Below, one piece after another: positions 37,818 to 46,461 of a DNA stretch of 64,000 nt (positions are counted from its first letter, which is position 1; the number at the start of each line of letters is the position of its first letter). The DNA lies in assembly GCA_963798195.1 (NCBI GenBank), contig CAWCSF010000010.1, positions 992,001 through 1,056,000 on the forward strand. The letters are read 5' to 3'. A program made the position numbers and the translations under genes. This DNA comes from CAVSRC01 sp963798195. GTDB lineage: Bacteria > Pseudomonadota > Alphaproteobacteria > Rhizobiales > Kaistiaceae. The notes below the pieces were generated by a model. The model saw only the letters and a list, made by a program, of their open reading frames with translations, did no database searches and had not been told where the DNA came from.

Positions 37818-37842
37818 CTGTTCAAACGCTAAATTTGGGCAG
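37818..37842. promoter_or_regulatory. Candidate operator of the purine cluster
   Basis: A dyad CTG-N2-CAAA-N7-TTTG-N2-CAG lies 125 bp upstream of uraH in the 182-bp gap after qor. Seven of nine arm positions pair. The layout would suit a LysR- or GntR-type purine regulator, but no regulator gene is adjacent and no convincing -35/-10 pair is seen. Confidence 0.3.
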
Positions 37843-37875
37843 ATCGGCGTGCAATCGCGCCATTCCTCGCTTTTT

Positions 37876-38853
37876 TCACGGTATGAGCAGGGTTGTCGCG
37901 ACCGTTTGGCGCGCTTCCAGGGCCCGGTGGGCGTCCGCCGCGTCCTTCAGCGGGAACTCTCGGCCAATATCCACTTTCACGGCTCCCGACTGCATCACCT
38001 TGAACAGATTGGCAGCCGCTTCCTCGAACGCAGGCCGCTTGGCGAAATAATGTGCCGTTGTCGGGCGCGTCGCGAAGAGCGATCCCTTCTGCTGGAGCAG
38101 GCCGATCTGGAAGGGCGGGACCAGTCCGGATGACTGGCCGAACGAGACCCACATGCCGAGTGGCTTCAGGCAGTCGAGCGAGCCCGGGAACGTGTCCTTG
38201 CCGACGAAGTCGTAGACCACGTCGCACTTCTCGCCCTTGGTGATCTCGTTGACGCGCTCGACGAAGTTCTCCGTCGAGTAGTTGATGACGTGGTCGTAGC
38301 CGTGGGCGCGCGCGAGCTTTGCCTTCTCCTCCGAGCCGACCGTGCCGATGCTGGTGGCGCCGAGCGCCTTCAGCCACTGGCCGGCAATGCTGCCGACACC
38401 GCCGGCCGCCGCGTGGAAGAGAACCGTGTGCCCTTTGCCGACCTTGAAGGTGCGCAGGAGCAGGTATTCGACGGTCACGCCCTTGAGGAAGCCGGCCGCG
38501 GCGGTCTTGTCGTCGATGCCGTCCGGAATCTTGATCACCCGCTCGGCCGGGATCAGGCAATATTCGGCATAGGAGCCGCTGCTGCCCGCCTGATAGACGA
38601 CGCGGTCGCCTTCCTTGAGACCGCTCACGCCGGCGCCCAGACCATCGACGACGCCGGCCGCCTCGGCGCCTGGCGTGTACGGCATATGCGGCGGCTTGTA
38701 GACGCCGGCCCGGTTGTACACGTCGACGAAATTGACGCCGATCGCAGTGTGGCGCACGCGCACCTGGCCTTCCTTCGGCTCCGGCATGGGCACTTCGACC
38801 CACTTCATCACCTCCGGACCACCGTTCTCCTCGACCCTGATCGCATGCGGCAT
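37876..38853 (-). CDS. qor: Quinone oxidoreductase, zinc-independent MDR (325 aa)
   Basis: NADPH:quinone reductase of the medium-chain dehydrogenase/reductase superfamily. GVNFVDVYNRAGVYK and FHAAAGGVGSIAGQWLKALG (cofactor-binding AAxGGVG) are the signature segments, and no zinc-ligand cysteine cluster is present. The ATG at 38853 is supported by the standard Qor N-terminus (MPHAIRVEENGGPEVMKWVE). It stands alone between an MFS gene and the purine cluster. Confidence 0.9.
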   Translation of the reverse strand: MPHAIRVEENGGPEVMKWVEVPMPEPKEGQVRVRHTAIGVNFVDVYNRAGVYKPPHMPYTPGAEAAGVVDGLGAGVSGLKEGDRVVYQAGSSGSYAEYCLIPAERVIKIPDGIDDKTAAAGFLKGVTVEYLLLRTFKVGKGHTVLFHAAAGGVGSIAGQWLKALGATSIGTVGSEEKAKLARAHGYDHVINYSTENFVERVNEITKGEKCDVVYDFVGKDTFPGSLDCLKPLGMWVSFGQSSGLVPPFQIGLLQQKGSLFATRPTTAHYFAKRPAFEEAAANLFKVMQSGAVKVDIGREFPLKDAADAHRALEARQTVATTLLIP

Positions 38854-39056
38854 GACGTACTTTCCTTCTGCAACATCCCTGTAATACCGCAGCCTTGGGA
38901 CCAATGCGTCGCAGCCGGAAAAGCTGCCAATGTCCTTGCCAAGCGCTTTGGCGCGGCCCATTCCTATCCCCGTCGCCGGGGGGCGAGCAACTTTCCATGA
39001 CTCTCGGCCGACAGAGTCGAGACCGCGATCCGCTCGAGCGAGAAGCTCGCGGCCGG

Positions 39057-40259
39057 CTAGGTCTTGCCGACAGGGCGCTTTGCGCTTGCCTTGCGCCGGA
39101 GCTCTCCGGCGAACAATGCGCTGAGCACCATCAGCGGCAGGAGGGTCGCCAGGCCGATCCGCAATCCCGCACCCTGCGCCACGAATCCGACCAGCGGCGG
39201 CCCGACCAGCGACCCGCTGTAGGCGATCAACGAGAGGGTCGCGACATTGATCGCCGGCGGGCGGTCGCCACGCGCGGCGGCCGCGCTCACCGATAGTGGA
39301 AATCCGACCGACACGCCGAGCCCGATCGCGGCGAAACCGACCAGTGCCATGGGCAGGTTCTGCGCCGTCACCAGCGCCAGAACGCCCGCGACCGCGGTGG
39401 CGGCGCAGAGACGGCCAAGCGCCACCGCGCCGATACGATCGGTCAACCGGTCGCCGGCCAGACGTCCCGCCGCCATCATCAGCGAGAAGATGCCGAGACC
39501 CCAGCCGGTCGCTGCCGCGGATGTGCCGATCGTCTCGCGCAGATAGACCGCGCCCCAGTTGCGCGTCGTCAGTTCGGCGAGGATGACGCCGAAGGCGTAG
39601 ATGCAAACGCCCACCATCGCCATCGAAGGCAGCGCCAGCATCGGTCGGCGCGGACGATCAGCTCCGGTGTGGCGAGCATGGCCGGCAGCGCCCGTACCAG
39701 CATCAGCCCCACCGGCAGGCTGACGACGCGCGACGATGAGGAGATGCAGCCACGCCCTGACGTCCGCCTGCGCGAACTGTGCGCCGATGACCGAGCCGGC
39801 GACGGAACCGAGGCTCCAGAAACCGTGGCAAGTGCTCAAGATGCGCCTGCCGCCCGTCTCCTGGATGCGCGCCGCCTCCACGTTCATCGCCACATCGACC
39901 ACGACGTAGCTCGCACCCATCAAGGCCAGCGCGACGAACAGCGATGGCGCATCCCACGTCCACCCGGGCAGGGTCAGCGCGACATAGAACAAGACCATCC
40001 CGACGAGCATCGTCTTGCGCGGCGACAGGCGGTCGACCAGCGGCCCGGTGAAGAAGGTGACGCAGAAGCTGCCGAGCGACATGCCGATCAGGCAGATGGA
40101 GAGTTCGGCCGGTCCAAGCCCGAGCCGCGCCTGCACGTCCGGGATGCGCGGAAACCAGTTCGTGAGCGAGAAAGCCTGGACGAAGAACACCGCCATGATC
40201 AGCCGGGTCGGCGTCACCCAGGCAACCGCCGCCGCCGGACCAGCCGGAGCGTGGCTCAC
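39057..40259 (-). CDS. MFS transporter, about two frameshifts
   Basis: About 400-residue major facilitator, YbjJ-like in its layout (FFVQAFSLTNWFPRIPDVQA, GPLVDRLSPRKTMLVGM, NVEAARIQETGGRRILST). Frame changes near 39735 and 39650 garble one loop; the alternative frame restores VSLPVGLMLVRALPAMLATP. The apparent start is GTG at 40259, whose GTGA overlaps the terC stop. Substrate unknown; a sugar- or drug-type exporter is possible. Confidence 0.78.
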   Translation of the reverse strand: MSHAPAGPAAAVAWVTPTRLIMAVFFVQAFSLTNWFPRIPDVQARLGLGPAELSICLIGMSLGSFCVTFFTGPLVDRLSPRKTMLVGMVLFYVALTLPGWTWDAPSLFVALALMGASYVVVDVAMNVEAARIQETGGRRILSTCHGFWSLGSVAGSVIGAQFAQADVRAWLHLLIVARRQPAGGADAGTGAAGHARHTGADRPRRPMLALPSMAMVGVCIYAFGVILAELTTRNWGAVYLRETIGTSAAATGWGLGIFSLMMAAGRLAGDRLTDRIGAVALGRLCAATAVAGVLALVTAQNLPMALVGFAAIGLGVSVGFPLSVSAAAARGDRPPAINVATLSLIAYSGSLVGPPLVGFVAQGAGLRIGLATLLPLMVLSALFAGELRRKASAKRPVGKT

Positions 40260-40992
40260 CCCTTGCCCTTGGTCCGGTTGCGCCGGGCAACGACGTTGAG
40301 CAACTCGACCGCCGCCGAGAACGCCATCGCCGTGTAGAGGTAGCCGCGCGGGATATGGAAGCCGACGCCGTCGGCGACCAGCGCGAAGCCGATCATCAGC
40401 AGGAACGCCAGCGCCAGCATGCGCGTCGTCGGGTGGCGCTCGATGAAGCCGGCGACCGCGCCCGAGGCGAGGTACATGACGCCGACGGCGATGATCGACC
40501 GCCGCGATCATGACGCCGACATGCTCGGCGATGCCGATGGCGGTGATGATCGAGTCGATCGAGAAGACCACGTCGATGACGACGATCTGCGCGACGATCG
40601 CGCCGAAGGCGCGCCGCGACCTTGCCCGGCCCGCTCGCTCCTCGCCGTGCCCTCGACGTCCTTGTGGATCTCGCTGCGTCGCCTTGACCAGCAGGAACAG
40701 CCCGCCGGCGAGCAGCACCAGGTCGCGCAACGAGAAGCCGTGGCCGGCGAACGTGAACAGCGGCTGCGGTCAGCCCGATCAGCCAGAACAGCGCCGAGAG
40801 CAGCGCGATCCGGAAGACCAGCGCCAGCGCCAGGCCGATCTGCCGCGCGCGCTTCGCCTGTTCCGGCGGCAGGCGGCCGACGATCACCGAGATGAAGACG
40901 ATGTTGTCGATGCCGAGGACGATCTCCATGGCCGTCAGCGTGACCAGGCTCGCGAGGATCGCGGGATCGGTGATCCAGGCGAAGAGGGACAT
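40256..40992 (-). CDS. TerC-family integral membrane protein, several frameshifts
   Basis: Membrane protein of the TerC/Alx family, linked elsewhere to metal (Mn2+) efflux and tellurite resistance. TAMEIVLGIDNIVFISVIVG carries the conserved acidic intramembrane residues, and VVIDVVFSIDSIITAIGIAE is the second conserved helix. About 240 residues. The ATG at 40992 directly follows the pcs stop (TGAATG), and the 3' end overlaps the next MFS gene. Confidence 0.83.
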
Positions 40993-41718
40993 TCAGGCTC
41001 CGGTCGGTCGCGAGGCTCGCGCGGTTGCGCGTGACCTGCAGAAGACGCCGATGACGGCGAAGTAGAGACTGACGAGCGAGAATGCAGCGTCAGCACCAGC
41101 CGGCCCGGGCTCAGATTCGCGATGCAGCGCGACGACGCGCGAGCACCGCCCACGCGGCCGACATGGCGAGCGTCAGCGGCCGCAGCGCGCTTGACCCGCA
41201 TCGGGTGCACGAACTCGACCGGCAGTGAAGGTGAGCACCGCGAACGCGGCGACGATCAGCAGCGTCAGCGCCTCCGGCCAGCTGGTAGACCATCAGCTGA
41301 TAGACGACGACGTTCCAGACCGCCGGGAAGCCGCGGAAGGCGTCGCTCCGGCGTCTTCATGCGCGTGTCGGCGAAATAGAGCGCGCCGACCACGGCGACG
41401 ACGACGCCGGCGGTCGTCGCCGAAGGGCCGCGCGAGCAGATCCGCTCCTCGCCAGCACGAGCGCCGGCACGAGCACATAGGTCGCGTAGTCGACGACGAG
41501 GTCGAGCGAGCGCGCCGTCGAACCACGGCAGCCGGTCCGTGACGCGTCCAGCGCGCGGGCGAGCGGCCCGTCGATGCCGTCGACGATCAGCGCGATGCCG
41601 AGGCAAGGAAGACGACCTGCCAGGCGTCGTGCGCCGGCGGCGATCGCCGCCAGCAGCGCGAGCGCGGCGCCGCTCGCGGTCAGCAAGATGGACCGCCCAG
41701 ACGCTGCCAGTTCGTCAT
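40993..41718 (-). CDS. pcs: Phosphatidylcholine synthase, several frameshifts
   Basis: CDP-alcohol phosphotransferase of about 241 residues that makes phosphatidylcholine from CDP-diacylglycerol and choline in the inner membrane. Joining two frames gives DGPLAR, then 12 residues, then GALLDLVVD, which fits the Pcs form of the motif, DG-x2-AR-x12-G-x3-D-x3-D. Other segments (AVWNVVVYQLMVYQLA, VEFVHPMRVKRLRPLTLAM) also match Pcs. The start (MTNWQRLGG, 41718) is tentative because of a nearby frame change. It is followed directly by terC. Confidence 0.8.
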
Positions 41719-41862
41719 TGCCGCCAGTTGCCCTCGCCGCCCGGGACTGTGCCGATCCGCCGCATGCTTTCGCCGATCCTCGCCGCCGTGGCAAGGCTTG
41801 ACGCCAGGCGCCGAATCTTGGACGCCGTTTCCTTGTCGGCGCTCGCCTCGACGCATATTTTT

Positions 41863-41879
41863 CCTGAAAATTCATCAGG
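41863..41879. promoter_or_regulatory. Short inverted repeat before the YeeE/YedE pair
   Basis: CCTGA-N7-TCAGG, AT-rich in the middle, lies 12 bp before the ATG at 41891 and partly overlaps the likely ribosome-binding site (CAGGGA). It sits in the 172-bp divergent gap with pcs. It could be an operator for a sulphur-responsive repressor, but the arms are short. Confidence 0.25.
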
Positions 41880-41890
41880 GATTCAGTACC

Positions 41891-42329
41891 ATGGAAAACT
41901 TTGCCCCGCTCTCCGCGACCGTCGGCGGCCTGCTCATCGGGCTCGCCGCGACGCTGCTGTGGCTGTCAACGGCCGCACCGCCGGCATCTCCACCATCGCC
42001 GGCAACATCTTCCCTTCCGCGCGCGGCGACGTGCTCTGGCGCGTCGTCTTCCTCGTCGGCCTGCCGGTCGGCGCCTGGCTCGGCTTCCCGTTCGGCGCCG
42101 GCGGTCTTCGCCGAGGTGCCGGCGACGCTGCCGGCGATCACGCTGCCGCCGGTCTGGCTGGTCGGCGCCGGCCTGCTCGTCGGCATCGGCACGCGCGTCG
42201 GCCGCGGCTGCACGTCCGGCCACGGCATCTGCGGCCTCTCGCGCCTGTCGGTGCGCTCGTTCGTCGCCGTCGGCGTCTTCATGGCGACCGCCACCGTCAC
42301 CGTCTTCATCGTGAGGCACGTCCTCATGA
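41891..42329 (+). CDS. YeeE/YedE-family membrane protein, first half, frameshifted
   Basis: About 145-residue membrane protein of the sulphur-transport (YeeE/YedE, TsuA-like) family. The diagnostic cysteine motif GRGCTSGHGICGLSRLS is intact, and the N-terminus MENFAPLSATVGGLLIGLAA is typical. Two frame changes near 41967 and 42105 are needed. Its probable stop overlaps the start of the second half-protein (ATGA at 42326). Members carry thiosulphate or related sulphur species into the cell. Confidence 0.78.
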
Positions 42330-42811
42330 ACCGCTCCGTCACTCGCCCTCGCCGTCGGCGCTCGTCAGCGGCGTCATCTTCGGCGTCGGCCTTGCCGTCG
42401 CGCGCATGATCGACCCGGAGAAGATCTGGGACTTTCTCGACTTCGCCGCGATCCCCTCCGGCGGCTGGGATCCGAGCCTCGCCTTCGTCATGGGCGGCGG
42501 CGTGCTCGTCGTCTTCGTCGGCTGCGCCTCGACCGCTGGCTCGCGGAAGCCGGTCGCCGCGCCGGCTTTCGTCCGACCAGACCGCACGCACCGGATCGAC
42601 GCCAACTGGTCGCTCGGCGCCGCGATCTTCGGCGTCGGCTGGGGCCTGTCCGGCTTCTGCCCGGGCCCGGCGTTTGCCGACCTCGGCCTCGTGCCCGGCG
42701 ACGTCTGGCTGTTCGTCGTGGCCATGGTCGCCGGCTCATGGGTCGCCGGCCAGTTCCTGGATGCGCCGCGCGGCGTCCACGTCCGTCCGTCCCGACGCAA
42801 CGGCCGCATGA
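42326..42811 (+). CDS. YeeE/YedE partner (DUF6691-like), frameshifted
   Basis: About 150-residue second half of the split transporter. ALVSGVIFGVGLAVARMIDP is the start of the domain, and WGLSGFCPGPAFADLGL holds the second conserved cysteine. Frame changes near 42343 and 42790; the corrected 3' end reads PDATAA and stops at a TGA overlapping the next ATG (42808). Such pairs are often preceded by a BigR-type regulator and sulphur dioxygenase; neither is seen here. Confidence 0.75.
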
Positions 42812-44102
42812 GCGGCAATGCCCGGGACGCGCGATCGCCGTTGTCGGCGCGGGGCCGGTCGGGCTCGCCGCGGCGCTGCTGCTTGCCGACGCCGGCCATC
42901 GAGGTCGCGCTGGTCGCGCCGGCGAGCCCGCCGCCGACCGGCGCACCTCCGCCCTGCTCGCCGGTTCGGTCGCGCTGCTGGAGCGCCTCGGCGTCTGGTC
43001 GGCGCTCGCGGCCGGCGCCGCGCCGCTCCGCACCATGCGCATCGTCGACGGCACCCGCCGCCTGATCCGCGCGCCCGAGGTCGCCTTCGACGCCGGCGAG
43101 ATCGGCCTCGACCGCCTTCGGCTACAACCTGCCAACATCGCTCTGGTCGCCGCGCTGGAAGCGCGCCGTCGGCCGGAAGCGGCGATCCGCCGCATCGACG
43201 CCCTCGCCGAGGCCGTCGACGCCCGGTGACGACGGCGTCGACGCTCACGCCTGTCCGCCGGCGACACGCTGACTGCACAGCTCGTCGTCGCCGCCGACGG
43301 CCGCCGCTCGCGGCGTGCGCGAAGCCGCCGGCATCGCCGATCGACGAGTGGCGCTACGATCAGGCGGCGCTGGTCTGCAATCTCGCGCCACAGCCGTCCC
43401 GCACGACGACACCTCGACCGAGTTCCACACCGAGGACGGCCCGTTCACGCTGGTGCCGCTGCCCGGCAACCGCTCGAGCCTCGTCTGGGTCGACCGCCCG
43501 CGCGAGAGCGAACGGCGGCTCGCGCTCTCCGACGAGCCGAGCTCGCCGCCGAGATCGAAGGAACGCTCCGCATCGATCCTCGGCGCGGTCGACCGTCGAC
43601 GGCACGCGCCAGGTCTTCCCGCTCTCCGGCATGACCGCCCGCCGCTTCGCCGCCGAACCGCATCATGCTCGTCGGCGAGGCCGCGCACCTCTTCCCGCCG
43701 ATCGGCGCGCAGGGGCTCAACCTCGGCTACCGCGACGTCGCCGCGCTTGGCGACGTGCTGGCCGACGCGACGGCGCCGATCCGGGCGCGCGACGAGTGCT
43801 CGACGCCTACGACCGCGCCCGCCGCGTCGACGTGCTCGTCGCGGACGGCCGCCGTCGACGCGCTGAACCGCACGCTGCTTTCCGATTTCCTGCCGGTGCA
43901 GGCGCTGCGCGGCCTCGGCCTCTTCCTGGTCGACCGCGTGCCCCCGCTCCGGCGGATGGCCATGCGCCAGGGCCTCGCGCCGTCAGTGGAACGGGTCGGC
44001 CGGCAGCACGTCGCCGACCAGCAGGATCAGCGCCACCGTCACGCGTCGCAATCGAGATCGCCGTGCCGAGCACCACCGCCGTCGACGGCCCGTTCGACAT
44101 AG
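42808..44102 (+). CDS. FAD-dependent monooxygenase, UbiH/Coq6-like, many frameshifts
   Basis: Aromatic hydroxylase of about 400 residues, probably for ubiquinone ring hydroxylation. The dinucleotide fold is IAVVGAGPVGLAAALLLADAGH, VVAADGRRSRVREAAGI is the DG motif region, and LVGEAAHLFPPIGAQGLNLG is the GD FAD-ribityl motif. Nearer the end lie ALNRTLLSDFLPVQ and RQGLAPS. At least six frame changes are needed, and the true stop cannot be fixed; it probably lies near 44000, where it meets the convergent permease gene. Start overlaps the upstream stop. Confidence 0.75.
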
Positions 44103-44938
44103 GTCTTGTAGCTCCGCGCGAGCGATCACGACGTTCCCGCCGGCGGCAGCGCCGCCATCAGCACCGCCGCGTGCACCCAGACGCGGTCGAAGCCGCCGAC
44201 CCAGCTCAGCAGCAGATAGACGATCGCCGGGTGGACGACGAGCTTGACCGCGATCAGCACCGGCGTCTCGAGCGGCACCGCCGAAGGTCCGGCGGCGAGG
44301 CCGACGCCGAACGCGAACAGCGCCGCCGGCGCCGCTGCGCGCCCAGCATATGCGAGCAGCGCGTCGATCGCCGCCGGCAGGCGTAAGCCCGGTGGCGCGG
44401 CGGCAAGACCGAGCGCCGTCGCGATGATGAGCGGATGGAGCAACGCGCCGCCGCGATCGCCGAGCCCGATCTGTGCCGGGTCGACGCGCCCGGTGCCGCC
44501 GAGCGCCATCATCAGCGGCGTCGCGAACAGCAGCGCGTTGTCGAAGGTGAAGACCAGCGCCGTCGGCGCCGCCGCCGCCGCGCCGAAGGCGCCATGGTCA
44601 GCGCCGGCGCGAGGATGCCGATGTTGGCATAGGAGCCGACCAGCCCCTCGACGGTCGCCTCGGGCACGTTGCCGCCGTTGATCAGCGCGCCGATGGAGAA
44701 GGCGATGGCGAAGGCGCAATAGGTGGCGAAGGTCGTCGTCACGACGAAGGACCAGCCGCGGCATCGGCCGAGCGGCGTTGCCGCGATCAACTGGAAGAAG
44801 AGCGCCGGCAGCGCCAGATAGAGGACGAAGAAACTCAGCCCGGCAGGCGCCGTCGGCGACCGACGCCAGCGCGCCGGCGCCATAGCCAAGGAGCATCATG
44901 CCGAAGAAGGGGAAGATGAGCCGCACGATCTCGCTCAT
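43983..44938 (-). CDS. AEC-family (auxin efflux carrier-like) permease, several frameshifts
   Basis: About 315-residue membrane permease with the two five-helix halves of the AEC family. The start is MSEIVRLIFPFFGMMLLGYG (44938), FSIGALINGGNVPEATVEGL and SYANIGILAPALTMA cover the first crossing region, and the corrected C-terminus reads STAVVLGTAISIATVTVALI, ending at DPFH. AEC proteins export or import small organic anions such as malonate or malate; the substrate here is unknown. Confidence 0.78.
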
Positions 44939-45138
44939 GGCCACCTGCGGCGCCACGGTCGGTTCACCGCGGCGGAACGGCCTGACGCCGGAACTCCGCC
45001 GGTCACGCCCGCTTGGCTGCCTATCGGTTTCGCTCGGACGGTCAATTGCGCCGGTAGCTTACGCGTCCGTCGGTTTGACATTGGCCCGGTCCATGCCTTT
45101 AAGCGTCGGGAGGGCCAATGCAGGGCTGGAGCATGGAA

Positions 45139-45472
45139 ATGAACAGGACGCGGTCGCCAAATTCTCCATCGGACAGATCGTCCGCCACCGGATCTTTCCG
45201 TTCCGCGGCGTCGTCTTCGATGTGGATCCGGTGTTCGACAATACCGAGGAGTGGTGGCTGGCGATTCCCGAGGACGTGCGTCCGTCGAAGGACCAGCCTT
45301 ACTACCACCTGTTCGCCGAGAACGCGGAGAGCGAATACATCGCCTACGTCTCGGAGCAGAACCTGCTGCCCGACGAATCCGGCGAGCCGCTGCGCCATCC
45401 CCAGATCAGCGAGTTCTTCCGCGGCGCGAGGGCGACATCTATGTCGCCCGCGACCGCGACGACCTCCACTGA
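45139..45472 (+). CDS. hspQ: Heat shock protein HspQ, two frameshifts
   Basis: Small hemimethylated-DNA-binding/YccV-domain protein of about 110 residues; HspQ is a Lon protease specificity enhancer in enterobacteria. Very conserved segments are AKFSIGQIVRHRIFPFRGVV, DVDPVFDNTEEWWLAIPEDV and ESEYIAYVSEQNLLPDESG. The start is placed at ATG 45139 (MNRTR, then a frame change); the end is reached after a frame change near 45428 (GDIYVARDRDDLH). A GC-rich hairpin follows directly. Confidence 0.85.
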
Positions 45473-45481
45473 AACGAGGAA

Positions 45482-45505
45482 GGCGCGGGCTTTTCGGCCC
45501 GCGCC
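45482..45505. terminator. Hairpin between hspQ and the convergent ialB gene
   Basis: A perfect 9-bp stem GGCGCGGGC/GCCCGCGCC with loop TTTTCG lies 9 bp after the hspQ stop and 30 bp before the end of the convergent gene at 45536. Its symmetry fits a bidirectional terminator, though no long U-run follows on either side. Confidence 0.65.
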
Positions 45506-45535
45506 CCTGAAACTGCTGCGCCGCAGATCGATCGG

Positions 45536-46189
45536 CTAGCCGCCGCTCTTCTGCTTCCGCTGCTCCTCGATCAGCTGCTGGCCGCGCTCCTGGGCCTTCT
45601 GCTGGAAGATCTTCGCGGCTTCCTCGCGCTGCTTGGCGACCGCGGCCTCGCCGATGTCCGGTCCGTCGAACGACTTGGAGAAGCCGGCGAGCGAGAAGTC
45701 GATCGGCAACGTCTTGGTGTCGCCGGTGTCAGCGACAGCTGCAGCTTCGACGCCCTTCTTCAGCGCGCTGACGAAATCGTCCGCCACCTGCGCTTGCGCG
45801 ATGCAAGCCACCGACGGCGTCGTCGGCGATCGGCAGGCAGATGACGTACTGCGCGGTGGCCTTCTTGTCGCCGTCGACGGTGATCGGGATGCCCGGCGGG
45901 AAGACGAAGCCGAGCGGCACCGGATGCCGACGCCGAACTTCTTGGGTCGGCCGTGGTCTGCAGCGTGAAGCGGGCCAGCGCGCCCGGGCCGGTCTCGGCA
46001 ACGTAGTCCTTGGTCACGGTGCAGACGTCCGGCTCTGCGGGTTGCAGACCTTCAGCCACTGCGACACGTCGCCCGCGTCCGGCGGCGGCGGCATCTTGCG
46101 CCAGCGCCGCAGCGCGGCGCCCATGACAGTCCGCACAGCGACCGCGACAAGCGCGGCAACTTCAGGAATTCCATCGTCCGATACGACAT
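45536..46189 (-). CDS. Invasion-associated locus B (IalB) family protein, several frameshifts
   Basis: Secreted IalB-family protein of about 215 residues. It has a basic-hydrophobic N-terminus (MSYRTMEFLKLPRLSRS, start 46189 with GAGGA upstream), then DAGDVSQWLKVCNP, CTVTKDYVAETGPGALARF and ACIAQAQVADDFVSALKKG, the conserved blocks of the family. It ends in a charged helix (AKQREEAAKIFQQKAQERGQ). IalB helps Bartonella enter erythrocytes, but homologues are common in free-living Rhizobiales, so the name does not imply virulence. Frame changes near 46115, 46030, 45940 and 45815. Confidence 0.8.
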
Positions 46190-46461
46190 CCGGGATGTCC
46201 TCGTTTCCGTTCTTGAGTTCGTTGCCATGGGCGAAAAGCCCATCAGGCTGCGAAAAAACCGTTGCGGCTGGATGACCGCCAAATGCGGCGAGACGGTGGC
46301 CCGGCGGGCGCATCAATAGCCCGCTTGCGCGCGGATTTCCAGCCATTTGCGGCCCGTCGCCGCGCTGCGTTCCGCCAGTTCGCGGAGCCGGAGCTGATGT
46401 GCTACGCTTGCCGACACCATATTCGAATCTGTCCGCCCTGAATCAACCTCAGGCCGCTACC

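Noticed and set aside
45536..46189. IalB homologue as evidence of a pathogen
   Set aside because: IalB-family proteins are widespread in non-pathogenic Rhizobiales, and nothing else in the window points to virulence.
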